The position numbers were made by a program, and so were the translations under genes. The notes below the pieces were generated by a model that was not told where the DNA came from, did no database searches, and worked only from the letters and a program-made list of their open reading frames with translations. Source: Pseudomonadota bacterium (GTDB lineage Bacteria > Pseudomonadota > Gammaproteobacteria > Steroidobacterales > Steroidobacteraceae). From it: DNA of 46,452 nt. The stretch spans positions 1 through 46,452 of the forward strand of contig JAFAEQ010000025.1 of the NCBI GenBank assembly GCA_023423935.1. The letters run 5' to 3'. This document shows, piece by piece, positions 34,230 through 41,714 of this stretch; the first letter of the stretch is position 1; every line of letters begins with the position of its first letter.

Positions 34230-35402
34230 CTACTTGGAAGCTGCCGCGGTCCCAGCCGTTGCGCCGGCGTCCGCCTGCGCCGGCTGCTGCTGCTGCTGCG
34301 CCTCGACAGGGGTAACCGTCATCCCGGGCTGAATCTTCTGCAATCCCTCGACGACGATGCGATCGCCCGGCGCGAGTCCCTGGTCGATGAGCCATTGATC
34401 GCCGATGGTTCGCACGGTGCGTACCTGACGCGGTTCGATCTTGTTGTTCGCATCCACGACCATCGCGATGCCGTTGCCTTTGGGATCGCGCGTGATCGCT
34501 CGCTGCGGAGCCAGGATGGCATTCGCCCGCTCACCACGTTCGAGCGTCGCCTGCACGTACATTCCCGGCAGCAGCACATGATCCGGATTGGGCACCACTG
34601 CGCGCAGCGCGAAGCTGCCGGTCAGTGGATCGACGCTGACATCCGCGAACTTCAGCTCGCCGGTGTGCTTGTAGGGCATGCCATCCTCGAGCGTGATCTT
34701 GACCGGCGCTGACTGCGACAGATTGCCTCCGCCGTACTCCTGCCGCAGACGCAACAGCTCGCTGCTCGACTGCGTGAGGTCCACATAGATGGGATCGAGC
34801 TGCTGTACCGTCGTGAGCGGCTGTTCCTGATTGGCGGTGACCAGCGCGCCTTTGGTGACCGTCGACTTGCCTACGCGACCGGCGATCGGCGAGGTGATGC
34901 GCGCATAGGCGAGATTGACCGTCGCGGTCTGCAATGCCGCTTCCGCCGCGGCAAGACTTGCCTCTGCCTGCTTGAGCGACGCCGTAGCGGCTTCCAGCTC
35001 GGAGGTGCTGACCGCATCGATCTTCGCAAGCTCAGTGGTGCGCTTGGCCGTCAGCTGCGCGGCTTCGAGCGTGGCACGTGCGCGTTGCACTTCGGCCTGA
35101 CGGCTCGCCTGCTCCGCCCGATAGATCCGATCGTCGAGCTGATACAGCGGCTGCCCGGCCTTGACCATGCTGCCCTCTTCGAACAGCCGATTTTCAATGA
35201 TGCCCGTGACCTGCGGTCTCACCTCGGCGATCACATACGCGGAGGTGCGCCCCGGCAGCACACGCACGTCGCTGACGGTCTGAGGTTGCAACGTCACGAC
35301 GCCGACTTCCGGCGGCGGAGGCGCAGCTTGCTGCTGCTTGCCGCCACAGGCAGCCATCGAGATGACACAGACGGGGGTTAGAACCCATCGGAAAAAACGC
35401 AT
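34230..35402 (-). CDS. RND efflux periplasmic adaptor lipoprotein (AcrA/MexA-like)
   Basis: 390 residues from the ATG at 35402, preceded by GGAG; the frame upstream is not coding in character. Lipoprotein signal MRFFRWVLTPVCVISMAAC. The order is typical: barrel-sandwich half (RPQVTGIIENRLFEEGSMVK), alpha-helical hairpin coiled coil (ARATLEAAQLTAKRTTELA to AAEAALQTATVNLA), second lipoyl half (ARITSPIAGRVGKS), beta barrel and membrane-proximal domain. The C terminus is a Gln/Ala-rich tail. It bridges the pump and the outer-membrane channel. No TetR repressor gene flanks the operon. Confidence 0.94.
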   Translation of the reverse strand: MRFFRWVLTPVCVISMAACGGKQQQAAPPPPEVGVVTLQPQTVSDVRVLPGRTSAYVIAEVRPQVTGIIENRLFEEGSMVKAGQPLYQLDDRIYRAEQASRQAEVQRARATLEAAQLTAKRTTELAKIDAVSTSELEAATASLKQAEASLAAAEAALQTATVNLAYARITSPIAGRVGKSTVTKGALVTANQEQPLTTVQQLDPIYVDLTQSSSELLRLRQEYGGGNLSQSAPVKITLEDGMPYKHTGELKFADVSVDPLTGSFALRAVVPNPDHVLLPGMYVQATLERGERANAILAPQRAITRDPKGNGIAMVVDANNKIEPRQVRTVRTIGDQWLIDQGLAPGDRIVVEGLQKIQPGMTVTPVEAQQQQQPAQADAGATAGTAAASK

Positions 35403-35836
35403 GAGATCTCCGCCGGAGACAGCCGGGACAAAAGCCATTCTAACAACGCATCGCTCCCGCAGGCCGGTGAGTGCGCTCGACGACCCATGCCCACGCGATG
35501 GGCCGAGCGATTGCTCACAGCCGCACAGGTTTTTCAACATGGAAGGCGGGCGCGATGCCGACTCTGAGGGACGGACACTTAGCCCGTCGACCTTGCACGA
35601 AGTTCCCAATAGTCACGATTGATTACAAGATCGAGTCGGGCGGCTACACACACATATATATGTGTGTTCGATCGTGGAGCACGCCACGAACTGGATTTAC
35701 CCACTTCAGAGCGACTGAGCAGAACTGGCGAGTACCGATGGCGTGACTGCGAGCTGCCGAGGCCAGCTTTAAGTGAAAGCCCCACACACGAACCCTTTCT
35801 TTCCCTGCTCCGCCTGGCTTGCCCTCGGCGCTGCGT
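35403..35836. other. Gene-free control region upstream of the efflux operon
   Basis: 434 bases without a credible gene. The base composition is more AT-rich near 35600-35720 than around it. The only structured element I see is the perfect palindrome at 35648. The region must hold the efflux promoter on its left side and the 3' end of the GH53 transcript on its right. Confidence 0.6.
35648..35667. promoter_or_regulatory. Perfect 20-bp palindrome, candidate repressor operator
   Basis: ACACACATATATATGTGTGT is its own reverse complement with no mismatch, an AT-rich island in a GC-rich chromosome. Efflux operons of this kind are commonly repressed by TetR-family proteins binding such dyads (AcrR sites have TACATACA/TGTATGTA halves). 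It lies about 250 bases upstream of the adaptor start codon, so a long leader or another role is possible. The regulator is not in this window. Confidence 0.5.
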
Positions 35837-37009
35837 TCACCGTTTGGGCGCGCTGAGATTCGTCTTAGAGCGAGGCCCGGCGTCCGCTGGCTTGCGATAC
35901 GAATGCCGCATGTAGTCGATGGCCGGAAGGACTTCGTTGCCGCGCCGGAAATCGAAGAACGTGGCGTTCTCCCAGCCTGATCCCTCGCCCCAGCGCGTCT
36001 TGCAGCGGGTCGAGATCCAGGCCGGCTCCCAATAGACGACGCCGATGCCTCCGTTATCCAGCACCGTCTGGGTGAGGTCGATCAGATAACGCTTCTGACC
36101 TTCTGGACTCGCTGGGTACGCGGCGATCAGCGAATCCTCGCCGAAGATGTTCGCGCTGGCATCTGCCGACTCCAGCGTCCACGGATACGCAGTCTCGACC
36201 AGCACCACATCGGCCGGATAAGTGTCGCGCAGTCGCTTGATCGTCTCGCCCAGACCTTGCATCGATTCGCGCGACCACTTCGCGTAGTAGCTGATGCCGA
36301 TCAGATCGAAATCGACGACGCCGGCCTGGGCTGCTGCTGCAAACCAAGGTTCGACATTCTCCGGCTGTGCGATGTGCAGCATGACGCGTGGTGAGGTGTG
36401 CGACGCGCTCGCCGCGGCGCGTACTGCACGAATGCCACTCTTGAACAGGACTGCATTGCGCCTCCAGTCGATCGGCCGATGCTTGTCCCAGTCGGCGCGA
36501 CCCAGAATCTCGCCGTTCGTTTCATTCCCGACCTGAACCCAGTCGGGCATCAGTCCGTCACGCGCGAGCGCCATCAACGTCTCGTACGTGAAATCATGAA
36601 GTGCCTGCGCCAGCGCTTCGTTATCGGCGATGTCCTTCCAGGCTTCAGGAATGATCTGCTTGTCGCCGTCCGCCCAATCATCCGAGTAATGGAAATCGAG
36701 CAGCGTTTGCATGCCCGCAGCCTTCGAACGCCGCAGCGTCTTACGCACATCGTCCAGGTTGCTGTAGCGCGTCCATCTCGCATCGTTCCATAAACGTACG
36801 CGGACGAGATTCGCGCCATGCTCGTGAAAGAGCTCGAACACATCTCGCGGCTTGCCGTGCTCGCGAAATATGCCCCCGCAATCTTCCATTTCGTTCACGA
36901 ACGAAAGATCGGCGCCAAAGTAAAAATCCGGACCGCTCGCCTGCGCATGCACAGTGCACATGGCAAACAGCACGATCAGACCGGCGCGTACGTTGTTCAA
37001 CGTAGACAT
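35837..37009 (-). CDS. Secreted GH53 arabinogalactan endo-beta-1,4-galactanase
   Basis: 390 residues. A signal peptide (about 1-24, ending HAQASG) precedes a single GH53 TIM barrel. Characteristic sequences are FGADLSFVNEMEDCGG, LVRVRLWND, LLDFHYSDDWADGDKQIIPE and GISYYAKW. The acid/base Glu163 is in QVGNETNGEIL and the nucleophile Glu272 in VLVETAYPW. It cleaves beta-1,4-galactan side chains of pectin outside the cell. No other galactan or galactose genes are nearby, so it works as an isolated enzyme or with distant loci. An AGGTTGAGGG precedes the ATG. Confidence 0.93.
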   Translation of the reverse strand: MSTLNNVRAGLIVLFAMCTVHAQASGPDFYFGADLSFVNEMEDCGGIFREHGKPRDVFELFHEHGANLVRVRLWNDARWTRYSNLDDVRKTLRRSKAAGMQTLLDFHYSDDWADGDKQIIPEAWKDIADNEALAQALHDFTYETLMALARDGLMPDWVQVGNETNGEILGRADWDKHRPIDWRRNAVLFKSGIRAVRAAASASHTSPRVMLHIAQPENVEPWFAAAAQAGVVDFDLIGISYYAKWSRESMQGLGETIKRLRDTYPADVVLVETAYPWTLESADASANIFGEDSLIAAYPASPEGQKRYLIDLTQTVLDNGGIGVVYWEPAWISTRCKTRWGEGSGWENATFFDFRRGNEVLPAIDYMRHSYRKPADAGPRSKTNLSAPKR

Positions 37010-37166
37010 CCCTCAACCTCCATGGACCGATCCCTCGAGGCACCCAGGAACAAGTCCGATCAGTAGCAAATCGAAGCCATCGTTATGCGGCTCCACCGTC
37101 GACCACGTAAGGCTTTGTTCAAGATGCCTCGATGGAGATAGGTATCAAAGTTGAACGCACGAGACC

Positions 37167-38009
37167 TCAATCAAGAATGCCGAGATCCGTCAGTATCCTC
37201 CGGGTGATGGGAATGCGCTCTTCATAGGCGCGGCCGTACTCCGGGGCGCCGAGCTGGATCGCGAAATAGAAGACGTTCTCGTTCTTTTCGACGTAGCCCA
37301 CGTACCAGTTGGATGTTTCCTCTCCATCGGGCCGGCAAGCACCTGTTTTTGCGCTCAATCGCCACGCAGGTGTTTCCTCGGCCAGCATGATCTCTTTGGT
37401 CAACCGGGTCGTACGCTGCGACAACCCGATCCGCTCTTCGTAGAACGCCCGAAGGAACTCGACCTGCTCGTTCGACGAGATCCGCAAGCTGCCATCGACC
37501 CAGAACGGAGCCTGGAGTCCGCCGCTCGCGTCGGCATTCCCATATCTGAACTGTTGCAGGAACCGCTGCTCCGATTCGAGGCCGAGCTTGAGTGCCATCT
37601 GCTGGTAGTACCACAGCGCTGATGCCTTGAAGGCCGACCGGAGGTCAAAGTCACGAGCCCAGGTCGCCGGTTGATTGAACGACGCATCGTATTTGAGTGT
37701 GTGCGCGGGATCGCGAGCGGCTTTGCTCTCGAGCAGAATCGCCGTATGCGGAATCTTGAACGTCGAGCAGGGCGCAAACCGCTGGTTCGCTCGATCCGCG
37801 TTGTAGCGGACGTACCGACCGTTCGCGGCGTCGAGCAAGACGAAGGTACCGTTGAGTCCTGCGAAGTAACCGCTCAGATCGCGAGCGCTATCGATGCCCT
37901 GCTCTTTCTCGACGGAGCCTGCTCGCTCGTTCGCGCGCGCAGTGCCAACCATCGCCGTAAGCGTCATCGCCATGGCGACCGCGCTGGCCACCTGTATCGC
38001 TCGCTTCAT
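37167..38009 (-). CDS. bla: Class D (OXA-type) beta-lactamase
   Basis: 280 residues from the ATG at 38009, which starts the signal peptide MKRAIQVASAVAMAMTLTAM; the frame upstream is ignored. All class D motifs are present: S82-T-F-K85 (nucleophile Ser82, Lys85 for carboxylation), S130-A-L, Y156-G-N and K221-T-G. Trp117 and the NWYVGYV strand also fit. It hydrolyses beta-lactams in the periplasm; the spectrum cannot be read from sequence. It has the same orientation as the cassette array that begins just upstream, and many OXA genes are integron cassettes, but I see no convincing attC between it and the RibD_C gene. Confidence 0.93.
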   Translation of the reverse strand: MKRAIQVASAVAMAMTLTAMVGTARANERAGSVEKEQGIDSARDLSGYFAGLNGTFVLLDAANGRYVRYNADRANQRFAPCSTFKIPHTAILLESKAARDPAHTLKYDASFNQPATWARDFDLRSAFKASALWYYQQMALKLGLESEQRFLQQFRYGNADASGGLQAPFWVDGSLRISSNEQVEFLRAFYEERIGLSQRTTRLTKEIMLAEETPAWRLSAKTGACRPDGEETSNWYVGYVEKNENVFYFAIQLGAPEYGRAYEERIPITRRILTDLGILD

Positions 38010-38120
38010 GATCCCTGCCCGATTCGGATAAGGAGAAGATCTTACGATGCCCTTCTCCTGCGCCGCCGCACCACGACACAGTCGCATCGATGACTCACTG
38101 CGCAGCACAGTGAACCTTTC

Positions 38121-38140
38121 GCTGAGATGTTGATGTCAGC
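38121..38140. terminator. Short hairpin at the end of the RibD_C gene
   Basis: GCTGAGATGTTGATGTCAGC forms a GCTGA/TCAGC stem that includes the stop codon of the upstream gene. It could be a weak terminator or an eroded attC core; no T tract or clear GTTRRRY box follows. Confidence 0.35.
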
Positions 38141-38696
38141 CCGGCGCGCGTCGGTAGTGCATGGCGACTACGCCATTGCTCAGCGGCTTCGCCGACACCA
38201 GCTCGAGCCGTCGCGTGTCAGGCAGCCCGCTCTGATACAGAGTCGGTCCGTGGCCTGCGATCCTCGGGTGAACCAGGAATTTGTATTCGTCGATCAGATC
38301 CAGCCGGTCCAACTCGGTCGCGAGCTTGCCGCTACCGAGGAGCACGCCGGCGGGAGTCGTGTCCTTGAGCGCTTGAACGCCCGAGCGCAAATCACCGGCG
38401 ATGTGGTGGCTGTTGGTCCATGGAAAGTGCGTTCGTGTCGACGACACAACGTACTTCGGCTTGGTCTCCAGCTTGATCGCCCATTCGCGCACTGCCGGCG
38501 GCGCCTCCACATCGCCGCGGGCGACCGCCGGCCAGTAGCCCTCCATCATCTCGTACGTGACGCGGCCCCACAGCATCGCCCCACTCTCATCCATGAGACG
38601 AGTGAAAAAGGCATGCGTCTCCTCATCGGCGATCCCCTCCTGGTGATCGGCGCAGCCGTCCAGGGTGAGGTTGAGACTGAAGGTCAGAAGTCCCAC
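38136..38696 (-). CDS. Dihydrofolate reductase-like protein (RibD_C family)
   Basis: 186 residues, GTG start with GGAGGGG seven bases upstream. RibD_C features: LTFSLNLTLDGCADHQ, AMLWGRVTYEMMEGYWP, KYVVSSTRTHFPW, GVLLGSGKLATELDRLDLID, FLVHPRIAGHGPTLY. This fold binds NADPH; solitary members (YyaP/YfjR-like) are annotated as dihydrofolate reductase family but are not the classical DfrA drug target, and their substrates are unknown. The start lies 29 bases after a good attC R' box, so it looks like an integron cassette. Confidence 0.88.
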   Translation of the reverse strand: MGLLTFSLNLTLDGCADHQEGIADEETHAFFTRLMDESGAMLWGRVTYEMMEGYWPAVARGDVEAPPAVREWAIKLETKPKYVVSSTRTHFPWTNSHHIAGDLRSGVQALKDTTPAGVLLGSGKLATELDRLDLIDEYKFLVHPRIAGHGPTLYQSGLPDTRRLELVSAKPLSNGVVAMHYRRAPG

Positions 38697-38724
38697 GCAA
38701 TCCCCTCCGGATCGGGTGTCCGCC

Positions 38725-38789
38725 GACTAACGCTCTCAGCCGCGAAGCAAACCCGCAGCCGCAACGTCCGCTTGAACGCTTGATTGGGC
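38725..38789 (-). other. attC site closing the four-helix membrane-protein cassette
   Basis: Minus strand: R''-like GCCCAATC, then GCGTTCAAGCGGACG, a hairpin region, GGCTGAGAGC and R' GTTAGTC. The left half aligns with the classical aadA attC (GCCTAACAATTCGTTCAAGC) over about 20 bases. It overlaps the last codons of the gene at 38736, as attC sites often do. Confidence 0.75.
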
Positions 38790-39185
38790 CGAAACTGTCT
38801 GGGAGCTCTCGTCGGCCTTGGGAAACTTGATCACGAGGTAGCTCATCAAGATCGCGCTGGCCAGGACGCCGAACGAAGAAGCGGCGAGGATCGGATCAAG
38901 GATTTCCTGGAACAGGCCACCATAAAACAGCATCAAACCGACCCCCATGACCAGAGCCGACAGCTGATGCATGTAGAACTGCACCTTCGCCGCAACGCTC
39001 TCAGCTGAGATCCAAAGCTTGTGGATCAGACCGTAGATAAACGAGACGACGAAGCCCACCAGCAGGATATGCGCATGGGCCACGAACTGCGCATGGTTCT
39101 TCGACGCAGCCATGTAGATGCCCACGCACATACCGGCAATGGCATAGCCGAGGCTGCAAAGCAGGAATTTTCTATCGAGTTTCAC
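38736..39185 (-). CDS. Four-helix membrane protein resembling cytochrome-oxidase subunit I fragments
   Basis: 149 residues from the GTG at 39185, which has GGGAG nine bases upstream; a longer frame to 39224 starts inside an attC R' box and is rejected. Four hydrophobic helices are predicted. GMCVGIYMAASKNHAQFVAH, AHILLVGFVVSFIYGLIHKL and FYMHQLSALVMGVGLML resemble small proteins annotated as cytochrome-c-oxidase-like, in which conserved His residues could bind heme. The function is unknown. It sits between two attC sites, so it is a cassette gene. The Ala/Ser-rich C terminus overlaps the attC. Confidence 0.75.
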   Translation of the reverse strand: MKLDRKFLLCSLGYAIAGMCVGIYMAASKNHAQFVAHAHILLVGFVVSFIYGLIHKLWISAESVAAKVQFYMHQLSALVMGVGLMLFYGGLFQEILDPILAASSFGVLASAILMSYLVIKFPKADESSQTVSAQSSVQADVAAAGLLRG

Positions 39186-39219
39186 AGTGGATCTCCCAAA
39201 TGTTTCGGTTCGATTCCGG

Positions 39220-39286
39220 CCCAACGTCAGAATCGCGACCTGGTTCTTATCTCTTCGAAAGTCTGGCTCAGTTCAGTTTGTCGGGC
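39220..39286 (-). other. attC-like site after the DUF1287 cassette
   Basis: Minus strand: R''-like GCCCGAC at 39286-39280 and R' GTTGGGC at 39226-39220 (exact GTTRRRY). The two ends are inverted repeats of each other (GCCCGACAAACTGAA versus GCCCAACGTCAGAA on the other strand). The site covers the stop codon of the DUF1287 gene. Confidence 0.6.
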
Positions 39287-39879
39287 TTAATTGGCAGCCG
39301 GTAATGGCCGATGATGAGCCTGAAACGCACAAGGACATCTTCTTCTTTTGTGCCGCTGCCAATATTGTGAACGATTAGAGGGCGGCCCGCGACAGGGCGA
39401 TCCGCGACGCTTCGATCCGACACAATGCCCATGTGAAGCACGTCATTCCCCAGCCGCCAGGCGACGATATCACCTGCCTCGTAATCCCTGGGATCCTTTG
39501 AGACTGCGATCGCATAACCTTGGCGTGCGAAGTAGGTCATCAGGTTCGGGACGCGACGGTGATCGATATTGGAATCCGGCTTCGCGCGAAACCAGCTCCA
39601 TCTATGCGGGTATGCATCCCAGTGAGCCACCATATCCGCGTTGACCTCCCGCTGGAGATCTATTGCTCGGGAATCGCGAAGCGCCCTCACGATTACGTCC
39701 GTGCACACTCCGCGATCCCTTGGAACGTCACCATTCGGAAAAGCGATCTCTCGATACGTCGGGTCGTATCGCACCGTGACTCCGATCTGCGATCTCGCGG
39801 CCAGAGCAATATCGTTCGCCTGCGCCGGAGCGCACGACCAGGCGGTGATTACGACCAGCGCTTTGGCCAGGGCTTTCAT
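39268..39879 (-). CDS. DUF1287 domain protein, secreted
   Basis: 203 residues from the ATG at 39879, which opens a signal peptide (MKALAKALVVITAWSCAPAQ) and lies 10 bases after an attC R'-like box; the frame continues upstream to 39978 but that part is attC-like sequence. Conserved DUF1287 signatures are YDPTYREIAFPNGDVPRDRG, VCTDVIVRALR, DSNIDHRRVPNLMTYFARQG and GDIVAWRLG. The Cys in GVCTD and the His residues suggest an NlpC/P60-like Cys-His fold, possibly a murein hydrolase or amidase; this is inference. Confidence 0.82.
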   Translation of the reverse strand: MKALAKALVVITAWSCAPAQANDIALAARSQIGVTVRYDPTYREIAFPNGDVPRDRGVCTDVIVRALRDSRAIDLQREVNADMVAHWDAYPHRWSWFRAKPDSNIDHRRVPNLMTYFARQGYAIAVSKDPRDYEAGDIVAWRLGNDVLHMGIVSDRSVADRPVAGRPLIVHNIGSGTKEEDVLVRFRLIIGHYRLPIKPDKLN

Positions 39880-39889
39880 TCGCGTTTCA

Positions 39890-39945
39890 ATCCGAACGCC
39901 CTTCATCACGCTCATGCGTCTTCGCACACCGCGTGCGAATCCATT
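39890..39945 (-). other. attC-like core upstream of the DUF1287 gene
   Basis: Minus strand TTCGCACGCGGTGTGCGAAG plus ACGCATGAGCGTGATG, ending in R'-like GTTCGGAT. It shares the pattern TGCGA(A/G)GACGCA..GTGATG with the sites at 42313 and 43922. No good R'' box is seen, so the site may be partly eroded. Confidence 0.5.
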
Positions 39946-39991
39946 TTCTTCTAACTCAATCGCAGACGGCACGGTCATGAATTTGCTCTTC

Positions 39992-40043
39992 TTCTAACAC
40001 CTAGGCGCCGCCCGGACGTTGTGACTCCGGCGCGCAGTCTAGT
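39992..40043 (-). other. attC-like site after the small membrane-protein cassette
   Basis: Minus strand: degenerate R'' ACTAGAC, arms GCGCGCCGG and CCGGGCGGCGCC, then R' GTTAGAA. The compact 52-base dyad lies just after the stop codon at 40055. The R'' has GAC where AAC is expected. Confidence 0.6.
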
Positions 40044-40054
40044 CCACGCAGTGG

Positions 40055-40399
40055 TCAGGTGCTCTCACGGTGAAGCTCGACGAGAACCGAAGCTCCAACC
40101 AAGACCAATCCAAGACCAGAGACTATCAGCGGCCTGTAGTCTGCAGGTTCCGAAACGGATAGCAGAATGAATGCGCTCATCAGGATGATCCCACCCGCGA
40201 TGGTCACCCTGTAGTAGTTGCGAGCGAACCGGCTCCTGACAGGCAAGGCCATAATGCATCGCAGAAGTGCCCCGATGCTGAGAAGCCCGAAGATGCCGAC
40301 AACGAAGATGATCCCGACGAAAGAGATGGGAATCCAGAACACGCACGCCGGGATCGCCACACAGAGGTAGATCACCTTGCGTTGTCGAAGGGAAACCAT
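40055..40399 (-). CDS. Small multi-helix membrane protein, cassette gene
   Basis: 114 residues that I do not recognise. Three to four hydrophobic helices (VIYLCVAIPACVFWIPISFV, IIFVVGIFGLLSIGALLRCI, VTIAGGIILMSAFILLSV, LIVSGLGLVLVGASVLV) are separated by short basic loops (PVRSRFARNYYR). The ATG follows an exact R' box (GTTAGGT) by five bases, the typical cassette arrangement. The function is unknown. Confidence 0.7.
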   Translation of the reverse strand: MVSLRQRKVIYLCVAIPACVFWIPISFVGIIFVVGIFGLLSIGALLRCIMALPVRSRFARNYYRVTIAGGIILMSAFILLSVSEPADYRPLIVSGLGLVLVGASVLVELHREST

Positions 40400-40404
40400 T
40401 CTTC

Positions 40405-40461
40405 ACCTAACGAGACGCGGAAGTTCGCCGCAAACAATTACTGACCGAATTGGCGTTCAAT
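40405..40461 (-). other. attC-like site before the small membrane-protein gene
   Basis: Minus strand R' GTTAGGT at 40411-40405 is an exact GTTRRRY box, preceded by GAACTTCCGCGTCTC. The other end is ATTGAAC at 40461-40455. A GCGG..CCGC hairpin lies between. Together with the R' box at 40614 it delimits about 200 bases with no credible gene, possibly a gene-less cassette. Confidence 0.6.
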
Positions 40462-40613
40462 CAACGTACGGGTGCGCGCTACCTTCGGACCTGTCCCGCC
40501 ACATCTGGGCTTGGTCCTGAGTGCCGACGCCGGGACCTGTAGATTCGGTCTGGGAACCGACTACGAACATGGGGTTCAAGAATCGATAGGAATCACGTCA
40601 TGTCTGGCGCCGC

Positions 40614-40680
40614 GCATAACCCACGAGCAACGTGCGAACTTCGCGAGCCTGGCCTGTAGTGCGCCCAAAGCTGATATCAC
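40614..40680 (-). other. attC-like site after the 115-residue orphan
   Basis: Minus strand R'-like GTTATGC at 40620-40614, the form common in Xanthomonas integrons, preceded by TTGCTCGTGG. A GCGAAGTTCGC hairpin is in the middle. The R'' end near the stop codon at 40677 is poor (GCACTAC is the best candidate). Confidence 0.45.
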
Positions 40681-41036
40681 GGCTTCTCAACGATTGCTGA
40701 TCGCTGAGGATCATACGCATACACGCCCAATAGCACGCACAGCTCTTTAATCAGGTTTCTCGTGGATGCGCTGTGGGACGTTCTTACAGATACCACCTGC
40801 ACCGGATCATAGAGAAGACTGATCCCATACCAACCGTCTGAGCTCTGGAACTCTGACGACGTCGATGCGGGAACTGGTGTGCCGATGACCCGGGACCACT
40901 TAGTTGGGCCGATGAGTTCTTGAATTCTGCCCCACACATGCTCGTGCGTGCCCAGTGTTTCCACGTTCCCATCACCAATCGACCTGAACGGATCGGACAA
41001 GTCCTTGGGACGAGCTAAATGCATGCTGTAACTCAT
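40677..41036 (-). CDS. Hypothetical protein, cassette gene
   Basis: 119 residues from the ATG at 41036, or 115 from an internal ATG at 41024. Soluble, no membrane helix or signal peptide. Visible patterns: MHLARPKDLSDPFRSIGDGN, THEHVWGRIQELIGPTKWSR, DGWYGISLLYDPVQVVSVRT, LIKELCVLLGVYAYDPQR. I recognise no family. It lies between attC-like sites in the same orientation as its neighbours. Confidence 0.6.
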   Translation of the reverse strand: MSYSMHLARPKDLSDPFRSIGDGNVETLGTHEHVWGRIQELIGPTKWSRVIGTPVPASTSSEFQSSDGWYGISLLYDPVQVVSVRTSHSASTRNLIKELCVLLGVYAYDPQRSAIVEKP

Positions 41037-41180
41037 GTCTTGTCTACGATCCGCATTCGCGAACCTTCATCGTCCCAGAGCCAAACGGTGAGAGCGAGCC
41101 ACAGAAATAGCGCATCGCACCTTGCGAGTCGGGTGCGCAGCGCGCAAAGACTCGTTTGCTGTTGCCTCACTCAAGTTGCT

Positions 41181-41549
41181 TCAAACATCGCCCGATTGCA
41201 GGCGCTTGGTACACCAGGGGCAAACCACTGCGGTCTTGAGAATACGACGCGAACAATGAGGGCAATCCATGGCGGCTTGCTTACGCCCAATCTTGCCGTC
41301 GAGCTTGCCACCGGCAAGATCTACCTTCTCTATGTATTGCTTCAGATCGGCACCAGTCAGACCAGTGTGCGCCTTCAAAAGCTGCCACAGCGCGGCGTTG
41401 ACAAGCCGCATTCGCTCGTACCACTGTTCAAGCAGCTTGAGCCTCTCGCCCGTGTCCGTTACACGCCGATCTGTATCAGCTTGCAACGCACCGATCTGGC
41501 CGATCTTCGCGTTCTGGTAGATATCGAACAGGTCAATGAGATCGATCAT
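41181..41549 (-). CDS. Hypothetical protein with C-terminal zinc ribbon, cassette gene
   Basis: 122 residues. A helical, probably coiled-coil N-terminal half (DLFDIYQNAKIGQIGALQAD, RLKLLEQWYERMRLVNAALW) is followed by KQAAMDCPHCSRRILKTAVV and CPWC, i.e. two CxxC knuckles about 12 residues apart that should bind one zinc. The role is unknown; nucleic-acid or protein binding is possible. An AGGAGAG precedes the ATG, and an attC R' box (GTTAGCT) ends 21 bases upstream. Confidence 0.7.
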   Translation of the reverse strand: MIDLIDLFDIYQNAKIGQIGALQADTDRRVTDTGERLKLLEQWYERMRLVNAALWQLLKAHTGLTGADLKQYIEKVDLAGGKLDGKIGRKQAAMDCPHCSRRILKTAVVCPWCTKRLQSGDV

Positions 41550-41570
41550 CGGCTCTCCTTTCTATGCTGA

Positions 41571-41634
41571 AGCTAACACCGCGCATCCCTCGCGAGCAAA
41601 GTTCAGCGCTGATGGCTCAACCCGACGTTGACAC
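41571..41634 (-). other. attC-like site upstream of the zinc-ribbon gene
   Basis: Minus strand: R''-like GTGTCAAC at 41634-41627, GTCGGGTTGAGCC, an internal CTCGCGAG dyad, and R' GTTAGCT at 41577-41571. About 64 bases, the classical attC size. It abuts the site at 41632, so two recombination sites lie back to back. Confidence 0.6.
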
Positions 41635-41714
41635 TAACCAGTCGGCACCGCGCAAGCGCGAGGCCGCTCAACAGGCCCCAGCCTGTTGGCGTCGACTTGA
41701 ATCACTTGTCAGCG
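41632..41714 (-). other. attC site closing the frameshifted cassette
   Basis: Minus strand: R''-like CGCTGACAA (containing the stop codon), TTCAAGTCGACGCC, a long central palindrome (AACAGGC..GCCTGTT), then GCCGACTG and R'-like GTTAGTG. The arm AGTCG pairs with CGACT and CTGAC with GTTAG. The left half aligns well with the aadA attC. Confidence 0.75.

Noticed and set aside
37010..37166. attC site between the beta-lactamase and the GH53 gene
   Set aside because: A GCATAAC motif exists near 37083, but no matching R' box or pairing arms could be found.
40472..40750. A 92-codon plus-strand frame in the cassette array
   Set aside because: It runs against the cassette direction across attC-like sites and into the neighbouring gene, with no coding features.
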